A DNA stretch of 50,341 bases from assembly GCA_937992195.1 (NCBI GenBank), contig CALKKV010000038.1, forward strand, positions 1 through 50,341. Direction: 5' to 3'. A program made the position numbers and the translations under genes. Position 1 is the stretch's first letter, and each line of letters opens with the position of its first letter. Below, one piece after another: positions 1 through 10,349 of this stretch. This DNA is from an uncultured Gammaproteobacteria bacterium (lineage in GTDB: Bacteria; Pseudomonadota; Gammaproteobacteria; Arenicellales; Poriferihabitantaceae). The notes beneath the pieces were generated by a model, which saw only the letters and a list, made by a program, of their open reading frames with translations, had not been told where the DNA came from and did not search any database.

Positions 1-684
1 CAGGCGGCCAATCAACTGACGTTTGACCCGTTGAGCCCGGTCATTGAAATTGCGCAGAAATGTGGCTTTCAATCACTTTCGTCTTTCTCCAAGGCATTTA
101 AATCCCAGTTCTCAATATCTCCAGGCATGTGGCGCAATCGAAAACGTATCTCAGCAAACCCTGCGTGGCAGGAGAATCCGGATTTCGTCGCTGCTGCAAA
201 ACGCATAAATGGCAAATCATTGCCCGAACCATGCCTTCAAAAACTGGAAGCCAAACGAGTCGCCTATATTCGACATACCGGCTATGGAAAGCACATTTCA
301 AATGCCTGGCAACTGCTTGCTGCCTGGTGCGAAAACGAAGACAGATCGATGCGAACGCAGATTGGTTTACACCACTCAAACCCTGAATGGATACCATTGA
401 AAGAATGCAGGTATGTTGCCTGTGTGGGCATTGATCGACCAATGGTTCGCAATGGTCGAGTGCATTCCCTCACGATTCCAGGTGGACTGCACGCCTGTTT
501 TCACATCAAAGGTCAATACGGCGACTTATTACCCTGGGTCAGCAAAATTCTGAATCAATGGCTGCCGACATCTGGCTTAAAAATGCAAACCACACCGGCG
601 TTCGCTGTTTATAATCGGAATCACTTTTTACATAGTGATGAGCAATTTGAGTTGTCTTATTGCTTACCTGTTACTTTTTATTGA
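1..684 (+). CDS. AraC-family regulator with GyrI-like effector domain (5' end missing)
   Basis: The frame is open from the first base, so the gene begins outside the window; about 227 C-terminal residues are present. The first ~45 visible residues are the second half of an AraC/XylS helix-turn-helix (EIAQKCGFQSLSSFSKAFK then FSISPGMWR, the usual recognition-helix region). From about residue 75 of the visible part the protein resembles a GyrI-like small-molecule-binding domain (VAYIRHTGYG, GGLHACFHIKGQYGDLLPW, FELSYCLPV). It is probably a cytoplasmic ligand-responsive transcription factor. It ends 13 bp before the aldo/keto reductase on the same strand, so the reductase may be a target or operon partner. 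The ligand cannot be inferred. Confidence 0.85.
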   Translation, partial: QAANQLTFDPLSPVIEIAQKCGFQSLSSFSKAFKSQFSISPGMWRNRKRISANPAWQENPDFVAAAKRINGKSLPEPCLQKLEAKRVAYIRHTGYGKHISNAWQLLAAWCENEDRSMRTQIGLHHSNPEWIPLKECRYVACVGIDRPMVRNGRVHSLTIPGGLHACFHIKGQYGDLLPWVSKILNQWLPTSGLKMQTTPAFAVYNRNHFLHSDEQFELSYCLPVTFY

Positions 685-697
685 GGAAACTCCATCG

Positions 698-1693
698 ATG
701 CATACCAGAAAATTAGGCCCATTTGACGTCTCTGCTATCGGCCTTGGCTGTATGAATATTTCCATGGGCTATGGCGACCTGCCCGATGAAGCCACCGCGG
801 CGCGTTTGCTCAATGAATCGATAGACGCTGGTTATACATTTATGGATACCGCCGCAATGTACGGCTTAGGCCATAGCGAAACGATGATTGGAAAACATCT
901 TATACGACGACGCCCTGAATTCACCCTTGCCAGTAAATGCGGTATTTTTCGCAATGAAAAACATGAAGTTGTGATCGACGGCAGACCCGAGACCATCATG
1001 AAAACCTGCGAAGACAGCTTACAGCGTTTAAACACTGATGTGATCGATCTGTACTATCTACATCGCGTCGATAAGAAAGTTCCTGTTGAAGAAAGCATCG
1101 GTACCCTTGGTCGTTTGGTAGAACAAGGAAAGATTCGCACAGTCGGCATGTCTGAGATCGCTTCAGACACGTTAAGAAAAGCCCATGCAACTTTTCCTAT
1201 CACTGCCGTGCAGTCTGAATATTCGCTATGGACAAGAACACCGGAGCGCAAAATCATCGAGACCTGTCGTGATCTCGGCATCACGTTTGTGCCTTTCTCT
1301 CCACTCGCCAGACAGTTCCTTACTGGAAAATGTAAAGACGTTACGCATCTGACTGACAGCGATATACGCTGCACAAACTCTCGCCCTCGTTTTGAACCTG
1401 ACAACTTCGCCCAGAACATAAAACTTCTGGAACCTTACAAAGCGATCGCTGATCGTCAAGGATGCTCTATGGCGCAACTCGCGCTGGCATGGGTCTTAGC
1501 ACAAGGCGCTGATATGGTGCCAATCCCTGGAACAAAAAACATCGACCATATGAAAGAGAACGCAGGTGCCGGTGATATCAAACTTGATCAAAGCACAGTG
1601 GATGAACTCGATATCTTAATTAATGAAAACACTGTTCAGGGTGATCGATATAACAAAACGCTAATGGAAACGATTGATTCCGAGCGCGACTAG
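698..1693 (+). CDS. aldo/keto reductase
   Basis: A 331-residue NAD(P)H-dependent aldo/keto reductase of the AKR TIM-barrel family. The catalytic tetrad is visible: D50 and Y55 in MDTAAMYGLG, K80 in LASKCG and H122 in YYLHRVD. The C-terminal cofactor segment VPIPGTKNIDHMKEN is intact. I chose the ATG at 698 because GAGGAAAC lies 8 bp upstream and the N-terminus MHTRKLGPFDVSAIG matches the family. The frame extends further upstream, but only into the preceding regulator gene. The substrate is unknown; family members reduce aldehydes and ketones. Expression is plausibly linked to the AraC-type regulator just upstream. Confidence 0.9.
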   Translation: MHTRKLGPFDVSAIGLGCMNISMGYGDLPDEATAARLLNESIDAGYTFMDTAAMYGLGHSETMIGKHLIRRRPEFTLASKCGIFRNEKHEVVIDGRPETIMKTCEDSLQRLNTDVIDLYYLHRVDKKVPVEESIGTLGRLVEQGKIRTVGMSEIASDTLRKAHATFPITAVQSEYSLWTRTPERKIIETCRDLGITFVPFSPLARQFLTGKCKDVTHLTDSDIRCTNSRPRFEPDNFAQNIKLLEPYKAIADRQGCSMAQLALAWVLAQGADMVPIPGTKNIDHMKENAGAGDIKLDQSTVDELDILINENTVQGDRYNKTLMETIDSERD

Positions 1694-2027
1694 AACCGAG
1701 CTGCAGTATGGCGCTGCGGTATAAACAAAAGAGTTAGATATAAAACCTAGAACTTGGACTACAAGGTTCTGGTTTTCTCTTTTTTGGTGACGCCCGCAAT
1801 TCTATGCTTAGAACAGATGTTTTTTCGATATCGAAAATGAGCCTGGTCTAATAGTTTCTGTAAGTGATGGGTTTTCACAAGAAGCATCACTGCCGGCACG
1901 ACAAAACTATGATCCCGCTGCAACTGCTGAGGAAACAGTCACAATCACCACATTCAGCTTAATCTATGATTTTGGCAATTGTTTCTATGTAAGCTTAGAC
2001 AGAAAATACGCCCGAAAATTTTTGATC
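1694..2027. other. intergenic region between convergent aldo/keto reductase and dnaE
   Basis: 334 bp without a convincing gene. It contains the terminator-like hairpin at 1749-1785. A plus-strand frame stays open from 1812 into the dnaE 3' end, but it has no start codon, no ribosome-binding site and no recognisable protein signature. In most gammaproteobacteria accA follows dnaE; it is not here. Confidence 0.6.
1749..1785 (+). terminator. possible intrinsic terminator after the aldo/keto reductase
   Basis: AGAACTTG pairs with CAAGGTTCT (one bulged G) around a short loop, followed by a T-rich run GGTTTTCTCTTTTTT. It lies ~56 bp after the reductase stop codon on the same strand. The stem is short and contains a bulge, so this is a moderate call. 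Confidence 0.45.
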
Positions 2028-5000
2028 TCAGTACCCTGCTCCTGCAGCGGCATACCGAAAGTTACCACCAGCCTTTGGTGGGCCTGTGCGAATAACTCCG
2101 GTGTTATAAGTGCATTGCAACGCTCCCTCTCCAAACAAATCTGTTAACTCTTCCAGCAGCTCGCCACTAGGATACACCTTCCAGTCGGGTCCAAGACGCA
2201 GCACACCTTTCTCGCCGTGAATGCGCTGATACTGCACAACAATCTCGATATCGCCTCCGCGATGCGCCTGGAGCAAGGCATAGAGTGCTTTAACCGACTC
2301 ACCGTTCAGCGCATCTTCGTTTACCCGTAACGTAACGCCTAATAAATGTTGTTGACGCAGTTCATCGATTTGAAAAGCCGAAGCTGCGCGCAGCTGCGCA
2401 TTACCGGTATATTCATCTGTGCTTAACTCTCCCTGCACAATCAAAATATTATCTTTTTGCAGGATCGATGCGTACTCAATATATTTCTTGGAATAAAAAC
2501 TGGCTTCGATTCGAAACAGACCATTGTCGAGCGAGGCAAACGCCATTTTTCCGCGCTTGGTATTAATTACCCGCATCGCCACAACCAGCCCACCCACAAC
2601 ACCATTCTTTGGTGTCGCCAAGTCCATATCGGGAACGTTTATATCGACCAGCGATTCAAGCTCAGTCGCGTAACGGTTGTAAGGATGGCCTGTCAAATAC
2701 AACCCAAGGGTATCGCGCTCTCCTGCCAAACGCTGCTCTTCACTCCATGGTTCAACATCACTGGAAGCCTGACTGGCAGCCGGTGCTGCGACAACACCAA
2801 ACATATCAAACTGCCCTGCTTCACTATTTTTTTGCTCCTGCCCGGCCGCGCGCAAAGCGCTATCGACGTCGGCCATCATTGCCGCACGATTTTCATTTAA
2901 ATTATCCATAGCACCACTCTTTATCAGCGCTTCGATAACCCGTTTATTGACTTTCTTATCGTTCAGTCGCAGACAGAAATCAAACAGGTCTTTGAAATCG
3001 CCATTCTCCGCTCGCTCGTTTACGATTGCCTCAATCACCCCCTGTCCAACGCCTTTCAAAGCACCGAGTCCATAGAGCACATTGACATCATCAATCGGCT
3101 CAAAACCGTATCCACAAACGTTGATATCGGGCGGCAACACTTTAAGGCCCATATCAATTGCATCTGCGCGTAGCATTACCACCTTATCAGTATTATCAAT
3201 ATCCGCGCTCATTGTCGCGGCCATAAATGCAGCAGGGAAATGTGTTTTTAACCAGGCAGTGTGATATGAAACAAGTGCATACGCCGCAGAGTGAGACTTG
3301 TTAAAACCATACCCTGCAAACTTCTCCATTAGGTCGAAGATATATTCTGCGACATCTTTATCAACGCCGCGTTGTTCCGCACCTTCGGCAAACAATTCTC
3401 GTTGCTTTGCCATCTCTTCAGGCTTTTTCTTGCCCATAGCCCGACGCAGTAAATCTGCGCCACCAAGAGTAAAGCCCGCAAGGATCTGCGCAATTTGCAT
3501 TACCTGTTCTTGATACAGAATAACGCCATATGTTGGCTCTAAGATCGGCGCGATATCTTCATGGGGATAAGAAACTTTTTCTCGTCCGTGTTTACGGTTG
3601 ATAAAATCATCTACCATGCCAGACTGCAACGGACCAGGACGAAACAACGCAACCAACGCAATGAGATCTTCAAAACTATCGGGGCGAAGACGGATAATAA
3701 GCTCTTTCATGCCGCGCGATTCCAGCTGGAATATTGCCGTGGTGCGACCAGACTGAACAAGATCAAAAGTCGGTTGATCGTCTAGCGCCAGTTTGTCATC
3801 GAGGATAACGGTCGGCTCACCCGCCTTATCCTTGTTCCGATTGATCATTTTCAGCGCATTGTCGATAATCGTTAAGGTCCGAAGACCAAGAAAATCGAAT
3901 TTCACCAGGCCGATCGATTCCAGATCATCTTTATCAAACTGCGTAACCGCCTGGTTGAGATGGGTGTCGGCAAACAAAGGCGTAAATTCTGTTAGTGGTC
4001 TGGGAGCGATCACTACGCCGCCCGCATGCTTACCCACATTCCGCGCGATTCCTTCAAGCTGCAATGCCATGTCGATCAGCTCTTGAATTTCGCCCTCTTC
4101 TTCATAGCGATTGCGAAAAGCTTCTTCTTGATCAAGCGCTTTTTCCAGAGTCATGCCAACTTCAAATGGAATCATCTTTGAAATTTGATCGACGAAACCA
4201 TAAGGCAAGCTCATTACCCGGCCAACGTCGCGCACAACCGCTTTCGCAGCCAACGTTCCAAACGTAATGATTTGTGCGACCTGATCGCGGCCATATCGTT
4301 CTGCAACGTACTCGATCACCTTATCTCGTCCGTCAACACAAAAGTCGATATCAAAGTCGGGCAATGACACGCGATCAGGATTCAAAAACCGTTCGAATAA
4401 CAAACCATAGGGCAAAGGATCCAATTCGGTAATACCCGTTGCCCAGGCAACCAGTGATCCCGCTCCAGAACCACGACCCGGTCCGACCGGAATGCCGTTT
4501 TCTTTGGACCAGCGAATAAAATCCGCGACGATGAGAAAATACCCTGGGAATCCCATTTGTTCGATCACGCCTAACTCGAAATCCATGCGCTCGATGTATT
4601 CCGGATCTACCGCAAGATTGCCGTCAGCATCCTTGAGCGCAGGAACTGCGAGACGCATGGCCAAACCTATTTCTGTTTGCTCGCGCAGAAGATCTGCAAC
4701 AGGACGATCTGTTGCTTCAGGATAGTCGGGCAAATAGTCTTTATCGAAACCCAAAAATAAATTACAGCGCTGCGCAATCTCCATTGTATTGGTGATTGCT
4801 TCCGGATAGTCTTCAAACAGTTCGACCATTTGTTCGGTTGAACGCAGCGACTGCTGATCGGTATACCGACGCGGACGACGACTGTCGATAAGAACGCGCC
4901 CGTCGTTGATACAAACCCGGATTTCATGGGCTTCAAACTGTTCGTCACTTAAGTAGACAACGCGATTGGTTGCAACCAATCCAAGTCCTCTATCCGCACA

Positions 5001-5588
5001 CAGGTGAGCCGCCTGACGTATATAACTTTCTTCCCCCGGACGGCCTATTCGACTGACCTCAAGATACACTCGATTATCCGGTAACACCTGTTGATAGCGA
5101 TCAAGCAGTGCTGAAGCATCATCAGAGCTTGACTGTAGCGCGTTCGCAACGGGCCCTTCCACGTCATCTAATACTGCGATTAAACCATCGCTAAATACGC
5201 TGAAATCTTCCCACGATACAACAACCCGATTATTCTTTTGGCCGCGTAAATACGCTTCGGTAATCAACCTGCTTAAATTTTTATAGCCTGTTTGATCTAA
5301 ACAAAACAGCTTAGCGCGATCCGGACTGCGTCGATCAGTTGGACCGTTATCTACAGGGTTTTCAATCCAGACATCAGCACCAATTAGTGGCTTTACTCCT
5401 GCTCCCAAACAAGCTTTATAAAATTTAACCGCCGCGTAGAGATTAGAGATATCTGTGATTGCTACCGCCGGTTGATTAAACTCGGCAACTTTCGCTGCCA
5501 GGGGTTTGATCCGCACGATACCGTCTGAAATAGAATACTCAGAATGGACGTTCAAATGGACAAAGCGATGTTGCAACGGCCTGTTCAT
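2028..5588 (-). CDS. dnaE: DNA polymerase III alpha subunit
   Basis: 1186 residues (E. coli DnaE 1160). This is the replicative polymerase catalytic subunit. The N-terminal PHP domain ([25 protein letters not shown]) occupies roughly residues 1-280. The polymerase catalytic aspartates are in PDFDIDFC at about residue 410, with the third acidic residue in [12 protein letters not shown] near 565. A C-terminal OB-fold region follows ([30 protein letters not shown]). Its ATG overlaps the rnhB stop (ATGA), and GGAGG just upstream supports translational coupling. The tail after the OB region ends [12 protein letters not shown], which looks lineage-specific. Confidence 0.98.
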   Translation of the reverse strand: MNRPLQHRFVHLNVHSEYSISDGIVRIKPLAAKVAEFNQPAVAITDISNLYAAVKFYKACLGAGVKPLIGADVWIENPVDNGPTDRRSPDRAKLFCLDQTGYKNLSRLITEAYLRGQKNNRVVVSWEDFSVFSDGLIAVLDDVEGPVANALQSSSDDASALLDRYQQVLPDNRVYLEVSRIGRPGEESYIRQAAHLCADRGLGLVATNRVVYLSDEQFEAHEIRVCINDGRVLIDSRRPRRYTDQQSLRSTEQMVELFEDYPEAITNTMEIAQRCNLFLGFDKDYLPDYPEATDRPVADLLREQTEIGLAMRLAVPALKDADGNLAVDPEYIERMDFELGVIEQMGFPGYFLIVADFIRWSKENGIPVGPGRGSGAGSLVAWATGITELDPLPYGLLFERFLNPDRVSLPDFDIDFCVDGRDKVIEYVAERYGRDQVAQIITFGTLAAKAVVRDVGRVMSLPYGFVDQISKMIPFEVGMTLEKALDQEEAFRNRYEEEGEIQELIDMALQLEGIARNVGKHAGGVVIAPRPLTEFTPLFADTHLNQAVTQFDKDDLESIGLVKFDFLGLRTLTIIDNALKMINRNKDKAGEPTVILDDKLALDDQPTFDLVQSGRTTAIFQLESRGMKELIIRLRPDSFEDLIALVALFRPGPLQSGMVDDFINRKHGREKVSYPHEDIAPILEPTYGVILYQEQVMQIAQILAGFTLGGADLLRRAMGKKKPEEMAKQRELFAEGAEQRGVDKDVAEYIFDLMEKFAGYGFNKSHSAAYALVSYHTAWLKTHFPAAFMAATMSADIDNTDKVVMLRADAIDMGLKVLPPDINVCGYGFEPIDDVNVLYGLGALKGVGQGVIEAIVNERAENGDFKDLFDFCLRLNDKKVNKRVIEALIKSGAMDNLNENRAAMMADVDSALRAAGQEQKNSEAGQFDMFGVVAAPAASQASSDVEPWSEEQRLAGERDTLGLYLTGHPYNRYATELESLVDINVPDMDLATPKNGVVGGLVVAMRVINTKRGKMAFASLDNGLFRIEASFYSKKYIEYASILQKDNILIVQGELSTDEYTGNAQLRAASAFQIDELRQQHLLGVTLRVNEDALNGESVKALYALLQAHRGGDIEIVVQYQRIHGEKGVLRLGPDWKVYPSGELLEELTDLFGEGALQCTYNTGVIRTGPPKAGGNFRYAAAGAGY

Positions 5589-6172
5589 TTACCCTCCAGT
5601 ACTGCACGAACCGGGGCAAAGCTCCGCCGATGGTGTGCAGTTGCACCATATTGCTTAAGCGCTTCCATATGCAGATGCGTTGGATAACCCTTATGTTTTT
5701 CAAAGCCGTATACCGGGAACTCTCCTGCCAGAGAAACCATTAATCTATCCCGCGCTTGCTTTGCCAAAATTGACGCCGCCGATATCTCCGCATGCAGTGC
5801 ATCACCGCCAACCACGGTCTCGGTTTCCAATGACAAGCCAGGATCACGATTGCCATCAACCCTCGCCAAGGTTGGCACTAGCGCAAGGCTGGCGACAGCC
5901 CGACGCATCGCCAACATGGAAGCCTGAAGAATATTAAGCTGGTCAATTTCTTCGACACTGGCATAGGCCACCGCCCAACTTAGTGCTGTGAATTTAATCT
6001 CCTCTTCTAACTTGATTCGCTTCGATTCACTCAATTTCTTTGAATCATCCAGGCCCTCGATCGGCGCATTTTGGTCAAGTACGACAGCGGCCGCACTCAC
6101 GGGACCAGCTAGCGGACCGCGTCCTGCCTCGTCCACGCCGGCAATCAATATCGGTGAGCGTTTAGGATTCAT
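5585..6172 (-). CDS. rnhB: ribonuclease HII
   Basis: 195 residues. RNase HII removes ribonucleotides and RNA primers from RNA-DNA hybrids. The signature [14 protein letters not shown] at residues 12-25 carries the first catalytic Asp-Glu pair, [11 protein letters not shown] follows, and further acidic residues are in RVDGNRDPG. The start codon lies inside the 3' end of lpxB (11 bp overlap), and the stop overlaps the dnaE start by 4 bp. The gene is thus embedded in the lpxB-rnhB-dnaE transcription unit, the standard arrangement in gammaproteobacteria. Confidence 0.97.
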   Translation of the reverse strand: MNPKRSPILIAGVDEAGRGPLAGPVSAAAVVLDQNAPIEGLDDSKKLSESKRIKLEEEIKFTALSWAVAYASVEEIDQLNILQASMLAMRRAVASLALVPTLARVDGNRDPGLSLETETVVGGDALHAEISAASILAKQARDRLMVSLAGEFPVYGFEKHKGYPTHLHMEALKQYGATAHHRRSFAPVRAVLEGK

Positions 6173-7316
6173 GTATCAATGACAAAATAGTTTCGGCTGC
6201 ACGTTTGTCCGCATTCAACTTGAGTGATTGAAATATCTGGTGAAATGCCAGTCGAATTTCTTCCATCCGAGCGGGGGTATTGAGATAAGCCTGGACAGCC
6301 TTATAGATATTTTCCGCCGTTGCATTCTCTTGAATCAACTCAGGCACCATTGGGCTCGGCAATAAATGATTGGGCATCGCATAGTGATCAACATGTCGCA
6401 GTCTTCGCATCAGCCAATAGCTCAATGCGGAAAGTCGATAAACCACCACGTGAGGCGTACCGATTAATGCCGCTTCTAACGATGCGGTACCCGACGCCAA
6501 AATAGCAATGTCCGCAGCTTCGAGTACCCTTCTCGATTTACCGTCGACAAAGGTGATTGGTAAATCAGAAACATCACCGGCCGCTCGTTCAAAGGCTTTT
6601 TGGGCGCGGGCGCTGGCAAAAGGCAAGACAAAACACAGGCTCTGATTGTCAACATACAATAATCTTGCAGCGTCCAGTATTGGACCAGTCAGCCGTTTTA
6701 CTTCATTTTTTCTGCTGCCCGGCAGCAGTGCAACCAGCTTGCCGGCACCCAGTCCAAGCTCAGCTCGCGTACTTTCTTTCTCAACCGGCTTGAGCTCATC
6801 GGCTAGCGGGTGACCAACACAGGTCACCGGTATTTGATGCTGTTGGTAAAACTTCTCTTCAAACGGAAACAGGGCAAGCATGTGGGAGACCGCTCGTTTG
6901 ATCTTGTGTATTCGATATCCTCTCCATGCCCACACCGTTGGGCTGACATAGTGCACCGTCGGCACACCTTGTTTTTTTAATTTTGTTTCGAGCACCAAAT
7001 TGAAATCCGGCACGTCAATACCAACAAACACTGCCGGCGGTGACTCCGACCATTTAGAGAAGAGTGTTTTTCTGATTCGCAGAATATCAAACAGTTTGTC
7101 TTTCAAACCATCCAGACCGATCACGCCGATCCGATCCATCCGATACAGAATTTCACATCCTGCCTGCTCCATCTTCGGCCCACCCACACCGACAAAACGA
7201 GCGTTTGGAAGATGCAGCTTTAGCTCTTCGATTAAACCGGCACCAAGCCGATCCCCGGATGTTTCTCCGGCAACGAATGCAATTTCGACCGGTATCTGTG
7301 GCTCCGTTGCGGGCAC
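6162..7316 (-). CDS. lpxB: lipid-A-disaccharide synthase
   Basis: 384 residues, the normal size for LpxB (GT19 family). It condenses UDP-2,3-diacylglucosamine with lipid X to make the lipid A disaccharide at the inner face of the inner membrane. Family motifs: [13 protein letters not shown] near the N-terminus, [17 protein letters not shown] in the middle, [13 protein letters not shown], and the donor-binding segment [19 protein letters not shown]. The start is GTG (reads MPATEPQIP), six bases after the lpxA stop, without an obvious Shine-Dalgarno sequence, which suggests coupling to lpxA. Confidence 0.97.
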   Translation of the reverse strand: MPATEPQIPVEIAFVAGETSGDRLGAGLIEELKLHLPNARFVGVGGPKMEQAGCEILYRMDRIGVIGLDGLKDKLFDILRIRKTLFSKWSESPPAVFVGIDVPDFNLVLETKLKKQGVPTVHYVSPTVWAWRGYRIHKIKRAVSHMLALFPFEEKFYQQHQIPVTCVGHPLADELKPVEKESTRAELGLGAGKLVALLPGSRKNEVKRLTGPILDAARLLYVDNQSLCFVLPFASARAQKAFERAAGDVSDLPITFVDGKSRRVLEAADIAILASGTASLEAALIGTPHVVVYRLSALSYWLMRRLRHVDHYAMPNHLLPSPMVPELIQENATAENIYKAVQAYLNTPARMEEIRLAFHQIFQSLKLNADKRAAETILSLIHES

Positions 7317-7322
7317 AGTAAA

Positions 7323-8102
7323 CTAGCGTCTGATGATACCGCGTTCAGATCGACGCAGAAATTCGCTAAACGTAGACACCGCATCATTACTTGGATCAAG
7401 CTGCTCGATTTCGATGAGTGCGCTTTTTAAATCCAGATTACTGCGATATAGAAGCCGATACGCGCGTTTCAACAGCGAGATCGTCTTATCGTCGAAGTCT
7501 CGGCGATGCAGTCCCTTAGTGTTTATTCCATAGGGCTGCGCAGAGTTGCCCGCTGCCACAATAAAAGGCGGCACATCCTGGAAACAAATTGCACCAATGC
7601 CAGTGATGCAATGCGCGCCTACTTTACAAAACTGATGTACAAGGGAGAAGCCTCCCATAATGGCATAATCGCCGACATCCACATGACCAGCAAGACTGGA
7701 GCCATTCGCAAAAATAATATTGTTTCCCAAGGTGCAATCATGGGCAATATGCACATAAGCCATTATAAAGTTATCGTCGCCCAGTCGAGTTTCACCTAAA
7801 TGACCCGCTGTTCCCCGATTCAACGTACAGTACTCTCGAACCACATTACGATCTCCAATGATCAAACGGGTAGGCTCTCCGGCATAGCCCTGATATTGTG
7901 GCTGTTCTCCGATTGAGCTGAACTGAAATATTCGGTTGTCTTCTCCGATAGTTGTATGATTTCGAATCACAACATGTGGACCAATCCATGTGTTTTTACC
8001 GATTTGCACATCTTTCTCCACGATGGAAAAAGGACCAATTTCAACCCCTGATTCCAGTTCGGCAGCAGGGTCAACTATGGCACTGGGATGAATCGTCGGC
8101 AT
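7323..8102 (-). CDS. lpxA: acyl-ACP--UDP-N-acetylglucosamine O-acyltransferase
   Basis: 259 residues. LpxA catalyses the first step of lipid A synthesis, transferring a 3-hydroxyacyl chain to UDP-GlcNAc. The N-terminal two thirds are hexapeptide repeats of the left-handed beta-helix (IHPSAIVDPAAELE, VEIGPFSIVEKDVQIG). The catalytic region YVHIAHDC holds H118 and H121, equivalent to the two active-site histidines known in E. coli. The alpha-helical C-terminus follows. It sits between fabZ and lpxB in the usual order. Confidence 0.97.
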   Translation of the reverse strand: MPTIHPSAIVDPAAELESGVEIGPFSIVEKDVQIGKNTWIGPHVVIRNHTTIGEDNRIFQFSSIGEQPQYQGYAGEPTRLIIGDRNVVREYCTLNRGTAGHLGETRLGDDNFIMAYVHIAHDCTLGNNIIFANGSSLAGHVDVGDYAIMGGFSLVHQFCKVGAHCITGIGAICFQDVPPFIVAAGNSAQPYGINTKGLHRRDFDDKTISLLKRAYRLLYRSNLDLKSALIEIEQLDPSNDAVSTFSEFLRRSERGIIRR

Positions 8103-8117
8103 TGCGTCCTAAGATTC

Positions 8118-8570
8118 CTAGTAGTTGCGATAGGTAAAGATGATATCTGCAGATGCTGACAGGTTTCCATCCACAGAAGCCTCAGCAGAATACTTCCATA
8201 TTTTGCGTTTATAGTTTGTCTGTCGCACGTCAATGATCAACTGATCGCCGGGCTCAACGGGTTTCTTAAAACGCGCTTTGTCAATTCCTGCAAATAGAAA
8301 GATGACATTCTCACCTGGATCTTCCTCCAGACCCTTGCTCGCCAACATCGCCGACGCTTGCGCTATCGCTTCAAGTATCAAAACACCAGGAAACACCGGA
8401 CGCCCGGGGAAATGGCCTTGAAAAAACGGCTCGTTGATGGTGACGTTTTTTAACGCCTGCAAAGATTCCCCTACCTTGTAGTCGAGCACCTTATCGATCA
8501 GTAAGAAAGGATACCGATGGGGCAAAATTTCCATTATCTTGTGGATATCTTCTGAACTACTCGTACTCAT
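8118..8570 (-). CDS. fabZ: 3-hydroxyacyl-ACP dehydratase
   Basis: 150 residues from the ATG at 8570 (reads MSTSSSEDIHKIMEILPHR). A longer frame exists only by using a TTG further upstream. FabZ dehydrates 3-hydroxyacyl-ACP in fatty-acid elongation and competes with LpxA/LpxD for the same substrate. The hot-dog fold motifs are clear: LPHRYPFLLIDKV, QGHFPGRPVFPGV with catalytic His53, and LEAIAQ with catalytic Glu67. It is 15 bp upstream of lpxA. The 113 bp between lpxD and this gene show no strong signal. Confidence 0.95.
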   Translation of the reverse strand: MSTSSSEDIHKIMEILPHRYPFLLIDKVLDYKVGESLQALKNVTINEPFFQGHFPGRPVFPGVLILEAIAQASAMLASKGLEEDPGENVIFLFAGIDKARFKKPVEPGDQLIIDVRQTNYKRKIWKYSAEASVDGNLSASADIIFTYRNY

Positions 8571-8683
8571 TTCTGATTCCAGTTTATTGTTGTCATTGTC
8601 AGTTATGTAGCATGCAGCCAATCAATCTCTCAGGCATCCAGGTTTCAAAGGTTTTAACCTGTCTGCTAAAAACTCACGCCGTT

Positions 8684-9751
8684 TTAATTACGAAACAGCT
8701 TACCAAGTCGGTTCAAATACGCTACCGTTTTTCTCCATTTCGCTACGGGTTGCGCCGGTATCATAGAGGAATAAGTGCCACTTTGCTCTATTGACGAGGC
8801 GACAAATGCTCCGGCATTTAGAATCGTTTCATCCGCGATTTTCAAATGCCCCAGAACAGATGCTCTGCCGCCTAGCTGGCATTTTGCGCCAATTTCAGTA
8901 CTGCCCGCAATCGCCACACAACCGGCCATAATTGTATCATCGCCAACTTTAACGTTGTGCGCTATCTGTATCTGGTTATCAAGTTTTACCCTATTTCCAA
9001 TCACCGTATCATTGATTGCACCACGATCGATTGTCGTATTCGCGCCGATATCCACGTCATCACCTAAGGTCACCCCTCCGAGTTGGGCAATCGCTTGCCA
9101 TCCCTCTTTGGACGGCGCATAGCCAAAGCCACATGCACCGATTACAACCCCGGACGAGAGCCGACAGCGGCTGCCCACCTTGGTATTTGCCCGCAGGGTG
9201 ACTCTCGATCCAATCCGACATCCATGGCCAATTTCACAGTTGGCATCAATAATCACATGGGACCCAAGCTGGGTATTCTTGCCAATGCGGCAATTCGAAC
9301 CCACTACGGAGTAGGGTCCAATACTCACCCCATCATCCAAAAGCACGTCAGGGTGAACAATGGCAGTCTTATCGATACCGACGGCTGTGCTCACCCTAGC
9401 AGGATCAAACAATTTGCTCACTTTTGCGTAAGCCAGGTAGGGATCGCCCACAACAATGCGGACACATTGGAAATGTACGGCGTTTTCGGCGGTTACCAGC
9501 ACCGCAGTCGGTTGAGGTTCCGCTACAAAGCGTTCTGCGGATCGACCGTTAAAGAAACTAAGCGTTCCTGATTGCGCTGCGTCAATCGGGCTCACACCAA
9601 ATAACTGCGTTTCTTCGTTCCCTATGACCAAACCATTGCAACGTTCGGCGACCTGAACAACTGATACGCCGGGTAAATTATTGAAGGATTTACCCGCTCC
9701 CGCCGACAGAACAGCCTGGTCAGGCACTAGTTCGTCGTCGGGCTCAGACAT
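8684..9751 (-). CDS. lpxD: UDP-3-O-(3-hydroxyacyl)glucosamine N-acyltransferase
   Basis: 355 residues; third enzyme of lipid A synthesis. An N-terminal uridine-binding domain (VAERCNGLVIGN, TLSFFNGRSAERF) is followed by many hexapeptide repeats (IVHPDVLLDDGVSIGPYSVV, IGSRVTLRANTKVGSRC). The LDNQIQIAHNVKVGDDT segment contains the catalytic histidine region. The N-terminus carries roughly 25 residues (MSEPDDELVPDQAVLSAG...) before the point where typical LpxD proteins start. The only ATG that fits is at 9751, so the extension may be real. The stop of skp lies 21 bp upstream. Confidence 0.96.
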   Translation of the reverse strand: MSEPDDELVPDQAVLSAGAGKSFNNLPGVSVVQVAERCNGLVIGNEETQLFGVSPIDAAQSGTLSFFNGRSAERFVAEPQPTAVLVTAENAVHFQCVRIVVGDPYLAYAKVSKLFDPARVSTAVGIDKTAIVHPDVLLDDGVSIGPYSVVGSNCRIGKNTQLGSHVIIDANCEIGHGCRIGSRVTLRANTKVGSRCRLSSGVVIGACGFGYAPSKEGWQAIAQLGGVTLGDDVDIGANTTIDRGAINDTVIGNRVKLDNQIQIAHNVKVGDDTIMAGCVAIAGSTEIGAKCQLGGRASVLGHLKIADETILNAGAFVASSIEQSGTYSSMIPAQPVAKWRKTVAYLNRLGKLFRN

Positions 9752-9772
9752 AAATTTAGTTAACGATTGACG

Positions 9773-10303
9773 TTATTTAGCCGCGCGCTTTTTCAATTCC
9801 TCAAGCACCGTGTCAGTAAGATTGATTCCCTTACTGGCATAAACCGCCTCTTGCACGATTAAATCAAATTTATCTCGCTCAGCAACAAAGATAACCGCAT
9901 CAGAAATTTGCTTTTGCAAGGCACCAAGACCGCTATTTCGCTTAGCACCATACTCTTCATTATAGTCGCGCTGATCCCTTTGTAGATCTCGCTGCATTTT
10001 TTTCAACTCAGCTTTCTTACTCTCCTGATCCGCTGGCGAAAGTAGCAGGCCATTTTTTTGGAAGTCGGCCTCTGCTGCTCGAAAAACCTCAATCTTGCCC
10101 TTAATCTCTCGATTTCTTTCGCTAAATTCCGCTTCCAGTGATTTCAGCTGCTCAGCGCCTTGGGGCGATTCATCTACGAGACGACGGGCGTCAACATAGC
10201 CAATCTTTTCAGCCAGAGATTGAGAAGAAAAAACGAGCAGGAATAAACCTGTTGAAACTGCTAGCAGCAGCTTTCTGAAAATCGGAGTTCTTTTAATTCG
10301 CAT
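9773..10303 (-). CDS. skp: OmpH/Skp family periplasmic chaperone
   Basis: 176 residues from the ATG at 10303. The open frame extends upstream into the bamA 3' end, but this internal ATG starts a proper signal peptide (MRIKRTPIFRKLLLAVSTG, hydrophobic core, SQSLA cleavage site). The mature part begins EKIGYVDARRLV, as in Skp proteins, and then forms a long charged coiled coil (residues ~55-130, SERNREIKGKIEVFRAAEADF). Skp binds unfolded outer-membrane proteins in the periplasm and hands them to the BAM complex encoded just upstream. It lies 46 bp after bamA. Confidence 0.93.
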   Translation of the reverse strand: MRIKRTPIFRKLLLAVSTGLFLLVFSSQSLAEKIGYVDARRLVDESPQGAEQLKSLEAEFSERNREIKGKIEVFRAAEADFQKNGLLLSPADQESKKAELKKMQRDLQRDQRDYNEEYGAKRNSGLGALQKQISDAVIFVAERDKFDLIVQEAVYASKGINLTDTVLEELKKRAAK

Positions 10304-10349
10304 ATTATCTAAGTCAGTTTGTGTTCTGAGGTATGAAGGGGCCTCTGTA

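Noticed and set aside
1812..2123. Open plus-strand frame running into the dnaE 3' end
   Set aside because: No start codon or ribosome-binding site, unrecognisable sequence, and mostly antisense to dnaE.
8571..8621. N-terminal extension of FabZ from a TTG
   Set aside because: The added residues are unlike FabZ and the ATG at 8570 gives the family-typical length.
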